Below are positions 9,718 through 19,118 of a stretch of DNA of 64,000 bases, piece by piece. The translations under genes and the position numbers were made by a program. The first letter of the stretch is position 1; every line of letters begins with the position of its first letter. This DNA comes from Flavobacterium tiangeerense (GTDB taxonomy: Bacteria; Bacteroidota; Bacteroidia; Flavobacteriales; Flavobacteriaceae), in contig NZ_VLKO01000005.1 of assembly GCF_007830355.1 (NCBI RefSeq), positions 248,001-312,000 of the forward strand. Direction: 5' to 3'. The notes beneath the pieces were generated by a model, which was given only the letters and a program-made list of their open reading frames with translations, was not told where the DNA came from and did no database searches.

Positions 9718-9796
9718 AGCCCGGATAGTAGCGGCATCCTTCTTGTGGCTCCTTTAGCCACAGGAAGATACAGCGTAGAGCCGGAAAAAGCTCCTA
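9718..9796 (+). repeat. Intergenic palindromic repeat, copy A
   Basis: Conserved left end AGCCCGGATAGTAGCGGCAT, a central hairpin (TTGTGGCT, 5-nt loop, AGCCACA), then the conserved right part AGATACAGCGTAGAGCCGG ending in GCTCCTA. The rest of the 291-nt gap between etfB and pdhB is AT-rich and holds only the pdhB promoter. Confidence 0.75.
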
Positions 9797-9862
9797 AAAA
9801 TCATCCGTGTAAATCCTGAATTAATTTAGTATGTTTTATGCTTTTAAGTGATTTAAAATATT

Positions 9863-9870
9863 TATTTTTG
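9863..9870 (+). promoter_or_regulatory. Promoter -7 box of pdhB
   Basis: TATTTTTG matches the Bacteroidota -7 consensus TAnnTTTG. It lies 33 nt before the ATG of pdhB, giving an expected start near 9876 and a short leader. Confidence 0.5.
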
Positions 9871-9903
9871 CTTTTCGAAAATTAGATACATACAACATAT
9901 AAT

Positions 9904-10881
9904 ATGAGAACGATACAATTTAGAGAGGCTATTTGCGAAGCGATGAGTGAAGAAATGCGTCGCGATGAGTCCATATACTTAATGGGTGAAGAGGTTGCTG
10001 AATACAATGGTGCTTACAAGGCGTCAAAAGGGATGCTTGCAGAGTTTGGTGAAAAAAGAGTGATTGATACTCCTATTGCAGAGCTTGGTTTTTCAGGTAT
10101 TGCAGTGGGATCAGCAATGAATGGTTGTAGACCAATTGTAGAATATATGACTTTCAACTTTTGCTTGGTTGGGGTTGATCAAATTATAAACAACGCTGCC
10201 AAAATGCGTCAGATGAGTGGTGGGCAATTTAATGTGCCTATTGTTTTTCGTGGACCAACAGCTTCTGCTGGGCAATTAGGTGCAACGCACTCTCAAGCTT
10301 TAGAAAACTGGTTTGCAAACACTCCAGGTCTTAAAGTTGTAGTTCCATCTACAGTTTATGATGCAAAGGGATTATTAAAAGCGGCTATTCGTGATAACGA
10401 TCCTGTGATTTTCATGGAATCTGAGCAAATGTATGGTGACAAAGGTGAAGTGCCAGATGGAGAATATGTTATTCCACTTGGAGTTGCTGATATTAAAAGA
10501 GAAGGTACTGATGTGACAATTGTTTCTTTTGGTAAAATTATCAAAGAGGCTCATATTGCTGCTGACGAATTAGCAAAAGAAGGTATTTCCTGTGAAATTA
10601 TTGATTTAAGAACAGTACGTCCGATGGATTATGAAACGATTTTAACTTCGGTTAAAAAAACGAATCGTTTGGTAGTACTTGAAGAGGCTTGGCCTTTTGC
10701 AAGTGTGGCTTCTGAGATTACGTATATTGTTCAAGAGCGTGCTTTTGATTTCTTAGACGCACCAATTCAACGTATCACAACGGCTGATACTCCTGCGCCT
10801 TACTCTCCGGTTTTATTGAAAGAATGGTTGCCTAATGCTGGTGACGTTGTGAAAGCGGTAAAGAAAGTAATGTATAAATAA
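9904..10881 (+). CDS. pdhB: Pyruvate dehydrogenase E1 component, beta subunit
   Basis: A 325-residue E1-beta subunit of a pyruvate or branched-chain 2-oxoacid dehydrogenase. It starts MRTIQFREAICEAMSEEM and contains MGEEVAEYNGAYKASKGML and DTPIAELGFSGIAVGSA, residues near the thiamine diphosphate site, plus the transketolase C-terminal domain (IIDLRTVRPMDYETI). The presence of YNGAYK favours pyruvate dehydrogenase. The alpha subunit is not adjacent. The gene has its own promoter and is followed by a strong terminator. Confidence 0.93.
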   Translation: MRTIQFREAICEAMSEEMRRDESIYLMGEEVAEYNGAYKASKGMLAEFGEKRVIDTPIAELGFSGIAVGSAMNGCRPIVEYMTFNFCLVGVDQIINNAAKMRQMSGGQFNVPIVFRGPTASAGQLGATHSQALENWFANTPGLKVVVPSTVYDAKGLLKAAIRDNDPVIFMESEQMYGDKGEVPDGEYVIPLGVADIKREGTDVTIVSFGKIIKEAHIAADELAKEGISCEIIDLRTVRPMDYETILTSVKKTNRLVVLEEAWPFASVASEITYIVQERAFDFLDAPIQRITTADTPAPYSPVLLKEWLPNAGDVVKAVKKVMYK

Positions 10882-10937
10882 AATGTAATGTACAACTCTT
10901 GTTGATGGAGTTGGTATTTATAATTTTTAACCTTAAT

Positions 10938-10973
10938 AACTTCATCAATGGTTTCTATTGGTGAAGTTTTTTT
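10938..10973 (+). terminator. Intrinsic terminator after pdhB
   Basis: AACTTCATCAAT (10938-10949) pairs with ATTGGTGAAGTT (10957-10968) with one G-U, followed by a T run. It ends eight bases before the ATG of the next gene. Confidence 0.85.
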
Positions 10974-10980
10974 ATTTGTT

Positions 10981-13467
10981 ATGAAAAAGTATCTTTTAAT
11001 TTTGACTTTGTTTTTTTGTGGTGTATTCCATAACGTATTGGCGCAAACCAAAATAAGCGGTATTGTAGTAGACAAACAAAACCAGCCGATTCCGTTTGCT
11101 AATGTGGTTTTTAAAGGATCAAGTGAAGGAATCGTTACAAATGAAGATGGGAATTTTTATTTGGAATCCCAAAAGACGTATACCGTTGTGTTGATTTCCT
11201 CAGTAGGTTTTTCGGAAAGAGAAATTACCTTAGAAAAAGCAGTTAACTATAATTTTAAAATCACGCTTAATGAAGCTGAAAGTTTAAATGAAGTTGTGGT
11301 TTTTGCTGGTAAGACTTCAAAGAAAAACAATCCTGCGCTAGATATATTGAGGAAAATTTGGGAACGAAAACGTAAAAACGGTTTGTACCAGTTTGATCAA
11401 TACCAAATGGAAAAGTACGAGAAAATAGAATTTGACATGAACTCCATTGATAGTGCTTTCATGAAAAATAAAATTTTCAAGGGCATGGAGTTTATCTTCA
11501 ATCAAATGGATACATCAAGAGTTACGGGTAAAACGTACTTGCCTATTTTTATTAATGAATCTCTTAATGATGTTTACGGAGATAATGTTTTAAAGAAAGT
11601 AAAAGATAAAATTAAAGCCAGTAAAACATCGGGATTTAATGGCAATCAGCAAATATTAGCTTTTGTTAAAGATTTATATTCGGATTATAACATTTACAAC
11701 AATCACTTAACTTTTTTTGACAAGAGTTTTACGAGTCCATTGTCTAAAACAGGAATTGATGTGTATAATTATGTACTGCGAGACAGTGCCTATATTGATA
11801 AAAAATGGTGTTATAATATTGTTTTTTATCCAAGAAGAAAAAACGAATTGACTTTTAAAGGAGATTTTTGGGTCAATGATTCTACTTATGCTATCAAGAA
11901 AATTAATATGGCAGTGACAAAAAGTGCTAATATTAACTGGGTAAAAGACATTTATATTGAACAAGAATTTGAGGTAGTTAGTGACTCCGTTTTTTTATTG
12001 ACAAAGGATTATTTAATGTCTGACTTTGCCTTGAATAAAAAAGAAGATTCAAAAGGAGTCTATGGAAAACGAACCACATATTTTAGAAATCATCAGTTCA
12101 ACAAACCCTTACCGGCATCTTTTTACAAAGACGAAGTCAATTATATGGATGATGAAGTCTATAACAAATCAGAAGAATATTGGGACGACAACCGATTTGA
12201 GAATTTAAGCAAAGACGAGTTAGGGGTATACAAAATGTTAGACACCCTACAAACAGTCAATAAATTCAAACGCTTGTACAACCTAGTTTCTATACTTGGT
12301 AGCGGCTATGTCGAATTTAAAAATTTTGATTTTGGTCCTGTTTTTTCATCCTTTGGATTCAATGAAGTTGAGGGAATACGATTGCGTGCAGGTGGTAGAA
12401 CGTATTTTGGACCTAATGATCCTTGGCGACTTCAAGCTTATACCGCGTACGGTTTTAATGATAATAAATTTAAATATGGCGTTTCGGGAAAATGGATGGT
12501 CGATAAAAAAAACCGAATCATTATTTCGGGAGGAAACAGGCGTGACATTGAGCAAATAGGCGCGAGCTTAACCACAACCAATGATGTTTTGGGGCGTAGT
12601 TTTGCCTCGTCAGCTGTTTTTTCATCCGGAAGTAATGGGAAGTTAACTAACATTAACTTAACCAATATTGCACTAGAGATAGAACCTATTAAAAACGTAG
12701 TGATTCAGGCTGGTGTTTCGTATCGTACTCTTGAGTCGGCGTCTTCTACTTTTAGTTTGGATTATTTTACAGATAGTGCAAATCAGGTGACCAAAAGTGA
12801 TGTAAAACAATCTGAAGCCAACCTTCAAATTGAGTTTTCTCCAAAACGTAAAACAATTGGTTTTGGCGTAGAGCGTAGTATTGTTGATAGTCCATATAGC
12901 CGCTTCTTTGTCAATTACAGCCATGGTTTTAAGGGGCTTTTAGACAGTGATTTTAAATATGATAAGTTGCAATTGTATTACAAGCAGCCGATCATTATTG
13001 GCCCACTAGGAAGAACAAATTTAATCATGGAAGTAGGGAAGACATTTGGAGAAATTCCGCTTGGTTTGTTGAGCGTAATTCCAGGAAATCAAACGTATTT
13101 TACTATCGAAAACACTTTTAGCAATCTTAATTTCTACGAGTTCGTTTCAGATGAGTACATAACCTTACAATGGAATCACAACTTTAATGGCCGTATTTTT
13201 TCTAGAATTCCGTTTATGCGCAAGCTCAATTGGAGAGAAATTATAGCAGTGCGTGGAGTATATGGTTCTGTTACTGATGGTAATAGAGCAATAAATGCAT
13301 CTGGCTTGGTTTACAATGCGCCAGAAAGAGGTTACTGGGAATACAGCGCCGGTATTGGAAATATTTTTAAAGTATTCCGTATTGATTTTGCTTGGAGAGG
13401 TAATTATCTCAACACGCCAGGGGCCAATAATTTTACGGTAAAAGGCTCTTTTGGATTTAATTTCTAG
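10981..13467 (+). CDS. DUF5686 and carboxypeptidase-regulatory-domain outer membrane protein
   Basis: An 828-residue exported protein. The start at 10981 gives a clean signal peptide (MKKYLLILTLFFCGVFHNVLAQ); an ATG at 10948 lies inside a terminator hairpin and is rejected. Residues about 23-110 form a carboxypeptidase-D regulatory-like domain (GIVVDKQNQPIPFANVVFKG). The remainder matches the DUF5686 layout: a mixed middle region, then a C-terminal beta-barrel of alternating aromatic strands ending in GSFGFNF, typical of outer-membrane insertion. Function is unknown; such proteins are common in Bacteroidota. There is almost no room between the terminator and the ATG for a separate promoter. 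Confidence 0.88.
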   Translation: MKKYLLILTLFFCGVFHNVLAQTKISGIVVDKQNQPIPFANVVFKGSSEGIVTNEDGNFYLESQKTYTVVLISSVGFSEREITLEKAVNYNFKITLNEAESLNEVVVFAGKTSKKNNPALDILRKIWERKRKNGLYQFDQYQMEKYEKIEFDMNSIDSAFMKNKIFKGMEFIFNQMDTSRVTGKTYLPIFINESLNDVYGDNVLKKVKDKIKASKTSGFNGNQQILAFVKDLYSDYNIYNNHLTFFDKSFTSPLSKTGIDVYNYVLRDSAYIDKKWCYNIVFYPRRKNELTFKGDFWVNDSTYAIKKINMAVTKSANINWVKDIYIEQEFEVVSDSVFLLTKDYLMSDFALNKKEDSKGVYGKRTTYFRNHQFNKPLPASFYKDEVNYMDDEVYNKSEEYWDDNRFENLSKDELGVYKMLDTLQTVNKFKRLYNLVSILGSGYVEFKNFDFGPVFSSFGFNEVEGIRLRAGGRTYFGPNDPWRLQAYTAYGFNDNKFKYGVSGKWMVDKKNRIIISGGNRRDIEQIGASLTTTNDVLGRSFASSAVFSSGSNGKLTNINLTNIALEIEPIKNVVIQAGVSYRTLESASSTFSLDYFTDSANQVTKSDVKQSEANLQIEFSPKRKTIGFGVERSIVDSPYSRFFVNYSHGFKGLLDSDFKYDKLQLYYKQPIIIGPLGRTNLIMEVGKTFGEIPLGLLSVIPGNQTYFTIENTFSNLNFYEFVSDEYITLQWNHNFNGRIFSRIPFMRKLNWREIIAVRGVYGSVTDGNRAINASGLVYNAPERGYWEYSAGIGNIFKVFRIDFAWRGNYLNTPGANNFTVKGSFGFNF

Positions 13468-13593
13468 GAGCTATTCAGGCTATTCGTTACAATCTTTTAT
13501 CTCGTTAAAAAACGAGATAAAAGGATTTTCACTTCAAACGAAGTTCACTGAACTCCTATTAAAAATAGATGTTAAGTGAAGTAATCCGGGCTA
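13465..13593 (-). repeat. Intergenic palindromic repeat, copy B (long variant)
   Basis: Read on the minus strand it begins AGCCCGGAT and ends AATAGC...AGCTCCTA, matching copy A. Its core is a perfect 12-bp inverted repeat (13495-13506 with 13511-13522, loop AAAA), and a second hairpin-forming insert lies between. Its end overlaps the stop codon of the DUF5686 gene. Confidence 0.7.
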
Positions 13594-13605
13594 AAAAATC
13601 AAATT

Positions 13606-14208
13606 ATGCAAGAAGCCATCGACTACCTTTTAGAAAAAGATGCCATTTTTAAGTCAATTATTGAAAATTACGGATTGCCAACTGTTCCCAAAAGACCACA
13701 AGGTTTTGAGACTTTGGTATTGTTAATTTTGGAACAACAAGTTTCTATTGATTCGGCGAAAGCCACTTTTTTGAAAATAAAAAGTACTCTAGAAACGATG
13801 GCACCCGAAATTCTTCTTGATGTGTCTGATGTCGATTTTAGGAATCTTGGCGTAAGCCGACAAAAAACGTCTTATATCAAAGCTTTGGCGACAGCGCTAT
13901 TAAATAAAGAGCTTGATTTAGAAAGTTTGCCAAATAAGACCACTCAGGAAGTTCGGGAAGAACTCATCAAAATCAAAGGCATAGGAAACTGGACCATAGA
14001 TATTTATTTAATGTTTTGCTTGCAGGCACCAGATGTTTTGCCACTTGGTGATATAGCAGTAGTCAATACTTTAAAAGAATTACTAGACATTCATGACAAA
14101 GAACTTATGTATGCACACGCACAGCAGTGGAGTCCATATCGGTCCTATGCGACTTATTTATTGTGGCATCATTACTTGAAGAAACGAAATAGAACCATTA
14201 CGTATTAA
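13606..14208 (+). CDS. DNA-3-methyladenine glycosylase II family (AlkA-like)
   Basis: A 200-residue helix-hairpin-helix/GPD DNA glycosylase that removes alkylated bases from DNA. The HhH motif is IKIKGIGNWTIDIYLMF (residues 121-137), and the catalytic aspartate is Asp149 in LPLGDIAVVN. FETLVLLILEQQVSIDSA near 34-51 is the usual early helix. It lacks the N-terminal domain of E. coli AlkA, as compact members of the family do. No Fe-S cysteine cluster is present, which argues against MutY or endonuclease III. Confidence 0.92.
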   Translation: MQEAIDYLLEKDAIFKSIIENYGLPTVPKRPQGFETLVLLILEQQVSIDSAKATFLKIKSTLETMAPEILLDVSDVDFRNLGVSRQKTSYIKALATALLNKELDLESLPNKTTQEVREELIKIKGIGNWTIDIYLMFCLQAPDVLPLGDIAVVNTLKELLDIHDKELMYAHAQQWSPYRSYATYLLWHHYLKKRNRTITY

Positions 14209-14277
14209 AAGTAGGTTTTTTTAAAATTTATTGAAGAGATAACCTTTAATTTTCATTGCAAAAACGTATCGTTTGAT

Positions 14278-14285
14278 TACTTTTG
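14278..14285 (+). promoter_or_regulatory. Promoter -7 box of ppa
   Basis: TACTTTTG matches TAnnTTTG and lies 30 nt upstream of the ppa ATG, with a TTG about 20 nt further upstream as the -33 element. Confidence 0.55.
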
Positions 14286-14314
14286 CAGGATAATTATAGA
14301 TAAGAAAAACTAAA

Positions 14315-14845
14315 ATGACTGCAGACAAATTAACAACTTTCGATGTCTTAATCGAAATACCAAGAGGAAGTAGAAATAAATACGAATATGATTTCGAAAT
14401 AAAAAGAATGCGTTTTGATAGAATGTTATTTTCTTCAATGATGTATCCAGCTGATTACGGATTTATCCCTGAAACTTTAGCATTAGATGGAGATCCATTA
14501 GATGTATTAGTTTTGGTAAACGAACCAACTTTTCCTGGTTGTGTAATGGAAGTAAAACCTATTGGAGTATTTCACATGGCTGATGATAAAGGACCAGATG
14601 AAAAAGTAATCTGTGTGCCTGTTTCTGATCCAATCTGGAATTCATTAGAAAACCTTTCGGACATTAACCCACACTTATTAAAAGAAATAGAGCACTTCTT
14701 TCAAGTGTACAAAGATCTTGAAAACAAGAAAGTAGATGTTGAAGGTTGGGGAGATGTAAATGAAGCATACGCTATCATCAAAGAATGTACAGAACGCTTT
14801 AATGCTATCGAAAACAAACCAGAAGGTTTATTTAGCATTAAGTAA
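14315..14845 (+). CDS. ppa: Inorganic pyrophosphatase (soluble, family I)
   Basis: A 176-residue family I inorganic diphosphatase. The metal-binding signature DGDPLDVLVL gives Asp58, Asp60 and Asp63. IPRGSRNKYEYD near residues 15-26 and the MYPADYGFIPETL segment are also conserved. It hydrolyses cytoplasmic pyrophosphate. A membrane pyrophosphatase (hppA) lies just downstream on the same strand, so soluble and ion-pumping versions of the same activity are neighbours, separated by a terminator. Confidence 0.97.
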   Translation: MTADKLTTFDVLIEIPRGSRNKYEYDFEIKRMRFDRMLFSSMMYPADYGFIPETLALDGDPLDVLVLVNEPTFPGCVMEVKPIGVFHMADDKGPDEKVICVPVSDPIWNSLENLSDINPHLLKEIEHFFQVYKDLENKKVDVEGWGDVNEAYAIIKECTERFNAIENKPEGLFSIK

Positions 14846-14867
14846 TAATTTAGCATAATAATTGTAA

Positions 14868-14902
14868 AAAAAGCAATATTCCGTTTGGAGTGTTGCTTTT
14901 TT
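14868..14902 (+). terminator. Intrinsic terminator after ppa
   Basis: AAAAAGCAA at the left pairs with TTGCTTTTT at the right, with an inner TTCC/GGA stem around GTTT, then a T run. Confidence 0.8.
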
Positions 14903-14956
14903 GCTTAAATTCGTTTGGTTACACAATAAGTATTAACTATAAACCAAACCAAAATT

Positions 14957-17512
14957 ATGAATACAATTATGATTTATTTGCCAATCGCCATGGCATTCAT
15001 TGGACTGGCATTTATGTTTACAAAACGAGCATGGGTTTTAAAACAAGATCCAGGTGACGGTAAGATGAAAGAGATTTCAGATTACATTTACGAAGGCGCT
15101 TTGGCTTTCCTCAAAGCAGAATATCGATTATTGACTTTCTTTGTTATTGGAGCCAGTATTGCATTGGCTGGTATTTCGTTTATTGTTCCCACAACACATA
15201 TATTAATAGTAGTTGCTTTTATTTTTGGTGCATTCTTCTCTGCTTTGGCAGGAAATATGGGAATGAAAATAGCGACCAAAACAAATGTTAGGACTACGCA
15301 GGCTGCTCGAACGAGTTTGCCACAAGCTTTAAAAGTATCTTTTGGTGGTGGAACCGTAATGGGACTTGGTGTTGCAGGTTTAGCAGTATTAGGTTTGACT
15401 ACTTTCTTTATATTTTTCTTTCATTTTTTTATGAATGGTGTCTGGACTTCAACAGAAGATATGACCATTGTTCTTGAAACATTAGCAGGTTTTTCACTTG
15501 GAGCGGAATCAATAGCATTATTTGCAAGAGTTGGTGGCGGTATTTACACTAAAGCCGCCGATGTAGGTGCCGATTTAGTAGGTAAAGTAGAAGCAGGAAT
15601 CCCAGAAGATGATCCTCGTAATCCAGCTACAATTGCAGATAATGTAGGAGATAATGTAGGAGATGTTGCCGGTATGGGTGCTGATTTATTTGGTTCTTAT
15701 GTAGCCACCGTTTTAGCAGCAATGGTGCTCGGGAATTATGTAATTAAAGATATGGGTGGAAGTATTCAAGATGCTTTTGGTGGTATTGGACCCATTTTAT
15801 TACCCATGGCAATTGCCGGTTTTGGAATTTTATTTTCGATAATCGGAACTATGTTGGTGAAAATCACAGATGACAATGCCAAAGAAGCGCAAGTACAAAA
15901 GGCTTTGAATATTGGTAATTGGGTTTCGATAGGTTTGACTTTAGTAGCTTGTTACTTTCTAGTGCAATACATGTTACCAGAAACTATGAAGATGGATTTC
16001 TTTGGCGAAGGAACAAAAGAGATCTCGTCCATGCGCGTTTTTTACGCAACAATTGTAGGTTTGGTTGTAGGTGCGGTTATTTCATCGGTTACGGAATATT
16101 ATACGGGATTGGGTACAAAACCAGTAATGGCAATTGTACAAAAATCAAGTACGGGAGCCGGTACCAACGTAATTGCTGGATTAGCAACCGGAATGATTTC
16201 AACTTTCCCAACGGTTTTATTATTTGCAGCAGCAATTTGGTCTTCGTATGCGTTTGCAGGATTTTATGGAGTGGCTTTGGCGGCATCAGCAATGATGGCA
16301 ACCACAGCGATGCAATTAGCAATCGATGCTTTTGGACCTATATCGGATAATGCGGGCGGAATTGCAGAAATGAGCGAATTACCTAAAGAAGTACGTACCA
16401 GAACCGATATTTTAGATTCAGTAGGCAATACAACAGCAGCAACTGGGAAAGGATTTGCTATTGCTTCGGCAGCATTGACATCACTAGCCTTATTTGCAGC
16501 TTATGTAACATTCACAGGAATTGACGGAATCAATATTTTCAAAGCGCCAGTATTGGCCATGTTATTTGTTGGTGGAATGATTCCTGTAGTGTTCTCGGCG
16601 CTAGCCATGAACTCAGTTGGAAAAGCTGCTATGGATATGGTGTATGAAGTACGCCGTCAGTTCAGAGAAATTCCAGGAATTATGGAAGGTACCGGTAAAC
16701 CGGAATATGCAAAATGCGTTGATATTTCGACGAAAGCCGCTTTACGCGAAATGATGTTGCCAGGTGTTTTGACTATTGGTTTTCCAATTGCGATTGTACT
16801 TTTAGGCAAGTTAGTGTATTCAGATAACAACCAATTAATAGCAGAAATGCTTGGTGGTTATATGGCTGGAGTTACGGTTTCGGGCGTTTTGTGGGCTGTT
16901 TTCCAAAACAATGCTGGAGGTGCTTGGGATAATGCCAAAAAGTCTTTTGAAGCGGGTGTGATGATTAATGGTGAAATGACCTATAAAGGATCTGATGCGC
17001 ACAAAGCAGCGGTTACTGGAGATACAGTTGGTGATCCGTTCAAGGACACTTCGGGACCATCTATGAATATTTTAATCAAATTGACTTGTTTGATAGGTTT
17101 GGTTATTGCTCCAATTTTAGGAAATGGTCATTCAGATGTAGCTACAGTTAAGTCTTGTTGCGCTGCTCATTCTAAGACAGAAATGGTTTACAGTATGGGC
17201 AAATGTGACCCTTCAAAAATGGCTAACATGACTAAAGCAGAATGTGAAGCGATGTGTAAAGAAAACGGATGTACACCTGAACAAACAGCAAAATGTTTAG
17301 CAAATTTTGATGCCAATGGTAAATATAAATTTCAAAAAACAGATTGTTTTGATACTAGTAAATACGAGAAAAAAACCGTGAATGTTAGTATCTCTTCTAC
17401 AAATGGAAATACTGTTGGGAAAGTAACTAAAATAGTAAACGGAAAAACAACAACAGAAGTTTTTGAAGGTACAGAAGCTGAAGTAAAAGCCAAAATTGAT
17501 GCTGTGAAGTAA
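14957..17512 (+). CDS. hppA: Membrane-bound ion-translocating pyrophosphatase with Cys-rich C-terminal tail
   Basis: An 851-residue polytopic membrane pyrophosphatase that couples PPi hydrolysis to H+ or Na+ export. The catalytic loop is clear: [16 protein letters not shown], then a run with [16 protein letters not shown] (about residues 198-240), and the later [28 protein letters not shown] has Ala where K+-independent enzymes have Lys, which suggests the K+-dependent class. The transported ion cannot be fixed by eye. Beyond the normal end (about residue 724) comes a soluble tail of roughly 125 residues with eight cysteines (SCC, GKC, AEC, AMC, NGC, AKC, TDC) and then a beta-rich, Thr/Val-rich end. 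I do not recognise the tail. Confidence 0.95.
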   Translation: MNTIMIYLPIAMAFIGLAFMFTKRAWVLKQDPGDGKMKEISDYIYEGALAFLKAEYRLLTFFVIGASIALAGISFIVPTTHILIVVAFIFGAFFSALAGNMGMKIATKTNVRTTQAARTSLPQALKVSFGGGTVMGLGVAGLAVLGLTTFFIFFFHFFMNGVWTSTEDMTIVLETLAGFSLGAESIALFARVGGGIYTKAADVGADLVGKVEAGIPEDDPRNPATIADNVGDNVGDVAGMGADLFGSYVATVLAAMVLGNYVIKDMGGSIQDAFGGIGPILLPMAIAGFGILFSIIGTMLVKITDDNAKEAQVQKALNIGNWVSIGLTLVACYFLVQYMLPETMKMDFFGEGTKEISSMRVFYATIVGLVVGAVISSVTEYYTGLGTKPVMAIVQKSSTGAGTNVIAGLATGMISTFPTVLLFAAAIWSSYAFAGFYGVALAASAMMATTAMQLAIDAFGPISDNAGGIAEMSELPKEVRTRTDILDSVGNTTAATGKGFAIASAALTSLALFAAYVTFTGIDGINIFKAPVLAMLFVGGMIPVVFSALAMNSVGKAAMDMVYEVRRQFREIPGIMEGTGKPEYAKCVDISTKAALREMMLPGVLTIGFPIAIVLLGKLVYSDNNQLIAEMLGGYMAGVTVSGVLWAVFQNNAGGAWDNAKKSFEAGVMINGEMTYKGSDAHKAAVTGDTVGDPFKDTSGPSMNILIKLTCLIGLVIAPILGNGHSDVATVKSCCAAHSKTEMVYSMGKCDPSKMANMTKAECEAMCKENGCTPEQTAKCLANFDANGKYKFQKTDCFDTSKYEKKTVNVSISSTNGNTVGKVTKIVNGKTTTEVFEGTEAEVKAKIDAVK

Positions 17513-17534
17513 AACAGCATATCATATAATAAAA

Positions 17535-17562
17535 AAATGCCTTGCAATTTTGCGAGGCATTT
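17535..17562. terminator. Terminator between convergent hppA and deoxynucleoside kinase
   Basis: AAATGCCT pairs with AGGCATTT around an AATTTT-containing loop, with an A run before it and T-rich sequence after it. Confidence 0.75.
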
Positions 17563-17598
17563 ATGTTTTATAATATTAGGTTATCTTTTTTTGTGATT

Positions 17599-18213
17599 CT
17601 AAAACAACCCATTCAATTCGGCATCAATTCGGTTGAAAATGTTTCCTAAATCCTCTGGATTGTCCACAAAATTGATATTGTCTACATCAATGATCAATAA
17701 TTTTCCTTTGTCATAGGTTTGTATCCAGCCTTCGTATCGCTCGTTCAAACGGCTTAAGTACTCAATTGATATGGAGTTTTCGTATTCGCGGCCACGTTTG
17801 TGTATTTGTCCCACTAAATTAGGAATAGAACTTCTTAAATAAATCAGTAGATCGGGTGCTTTAACAGTAGATTCCATCAATTCAAATAAAGAAGAATAAT
17901 TTTGAAAATCACGATTGGTCATTAAACCCATCGCATATAAGTTGGGAGCAAAAATGTGCGCATCCTCATAAATGGTTCTGTCCTGAATGATTTTTTTACC
18001 GCTTTCGCGAATTTGCATCACTTGACGAAAACGACTGTTCAAGAAATAAATTTGTAAATTAAAGGACCAACGTTCCATTTGATGATAAAAATCATCTAAG
18101 TACGGATTGTCAACTACATCTTCAAAATGCGGTTCCCACTTAAACTGTTTCGCTAATAATCGGGTTAAAGTTGTTTTTCCTGAACCTATGTTTCCTGCTA
18201 TTGCTATGTGCAT
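17599..18213 (-). CDS. Deoxynucleoside kinase
   Basis: A 204-residue deoxynucleoside kinase of the dNK/dGK type, phosphorylating salvaged deoxynucleosides. The Walker A motif GNIGSGKTTL is at residues 7-16; the substrate-site segment FEDVVDNPYLDDFY follows, and QDRTIYEDAHIFA supplies the DR(S/T) motif. The LID-type arginines are in IHKRGREYE. Specificity (dA, dG or dC) cannot be told by eye. Its ATG overlaps the upstream stop by one base (TAATG), so the two genes are translationally coupled. Confidence 0.93.
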   Translation of the reverse strand: MHIAIAGNIGSGKTTLTRLLAKQFKWEPHFEDVVDNPYLDDFYHQMERWSFNLQIYFLNSRFRQVMQIRESGKKIIQDRTIYEDAHIFAPNLYAMGLMTNRDFQNYSSLFELMESTVKAPDLLIYLRSSIPNLVGQIHKRGREYENSISIEYLSRLNERYEGWIQTYDKGKLLIIDVDNINFVDNPEDLGNIFNRIDAELNGLF

Positions 18214-19004
18214 TACGGTATTGTGATTTTATAATTACTAATTCCTGAGGTTGTAAAAATAGATAAAATTTGGTCTTTGTAATGAAATTTGACAAACGTT
18301 TTTTCGGAAATTACCAACTGTGTTTTTTGTTCTTTTGCTACATCAACAAAGTATAATTCTCCGCTTTTAGAATAAATGTATTGGGTGTAATATAAAAGGG
18401 CAATACAATCAAAATCAGGTGTGCTATGTATTTTTTTTATTTTTCCAAAAATATCACACGCGTACCAGTTGTTTGTCGCATCAATCCATTGGAACAAATT
18501 GAAATCAGTACTGTAAAATATAATGTTTTCACTTAAGGGTGTCGCCAGTGTTTTGTAATTTTGATTCAAATAATCGTACAAGCCTATTTGTTGATTCATG
18601 CTGTTATAAACCCAAATCTGGTTTTGAGAAGCTATACCTACTGCTGTTGCCACTATTGGTATTGGATTTTCTGAAAAATTTATTTTTTGCGTTTCATTTA
18701 GTTGATTGTCAAGAGTAATAACCGTATTGAAATTTTCGTAAAATAAAACTAATTTGAGAGGGTTTTGTAGATCGATCTTTGTGATCTTCCCCAATGAAAT
18801 GTTTTTGTAATCCAATCTTTCGCTCCCATTAATTTTTGAAAAAACATCATTTTTAAGGGTGTAATAAAACCCAAAGGAGTCGTATCCTAAAAAATCATCA
18901 GCATCCACAGCAATCGTGTTCAATTTTGTAACAGTTGGTTTTTGATCTTGACAAAAACCTATTGCTGAACAGTAAAATAGGGTCAAAAAAACTAATTTTT
19001 TCAT
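18213..19004 (-). CDS. Exported protein, beta-propeller-like, unknown
   Basis: A 263-residue protein with a signal peptide (MKKLVFLTLFYCSAIGFCQ) and a beta-rich body of repeated short strands (for example NQIWVYNSMNQQIGLYDY, GELYFVDVAKEQKTQLVI), suggesting a small propeller or WD-like fold. I do not recognise a family. It overlaps the deoxynucleoside kinase gene by one base, so the two are cotranscribed, although no functional link is obvious. Confidence 0.75.
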   Translation of the reverse strand: MKKLVFLTLFYCSAIGFCQDQKPTVTKLNTIAVDADDFLGYDSFGFYYTLKNDVFSKINGSERLDYKNISLGKITKIDLQNPLKLVLFYENFNTVITLDNQLNETQKINFSENPIPIVATAVGIASQNQIWVYNSMNQQIGLYDYLNQNYKTLATPLSENIIFYSTDFNLFQWIDATNNWYACDIFGKIKKIHSTPDFDCIALLYYTQYIYSKSGELYFVDVAKEQKTQLVISEKTFVKFHYKDQILSIFTTSGISNYKITIP

Positions 19005-19118
19005 AATGGTAAAATTACAATTAAACCAAAAGCGTAATTGATTGTCTTAGTATTTATTTAACATTATCATTGTAACAAAAATAGTAATTTTCACACTTAT
19101 CTATTAAAAACCATCAAG

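Noticed and set aside
10948..10980. Upstream ATG for the DUF5686 gene
   Set aside because: It lies in the pdhB terminator, and the signal peptide begins at 10981.
15919..16350. 143-codon ORF inside hppA
   Set aside because: It is a shadow frame of a clear membrane pyrophosphatase and has no sensible composition.
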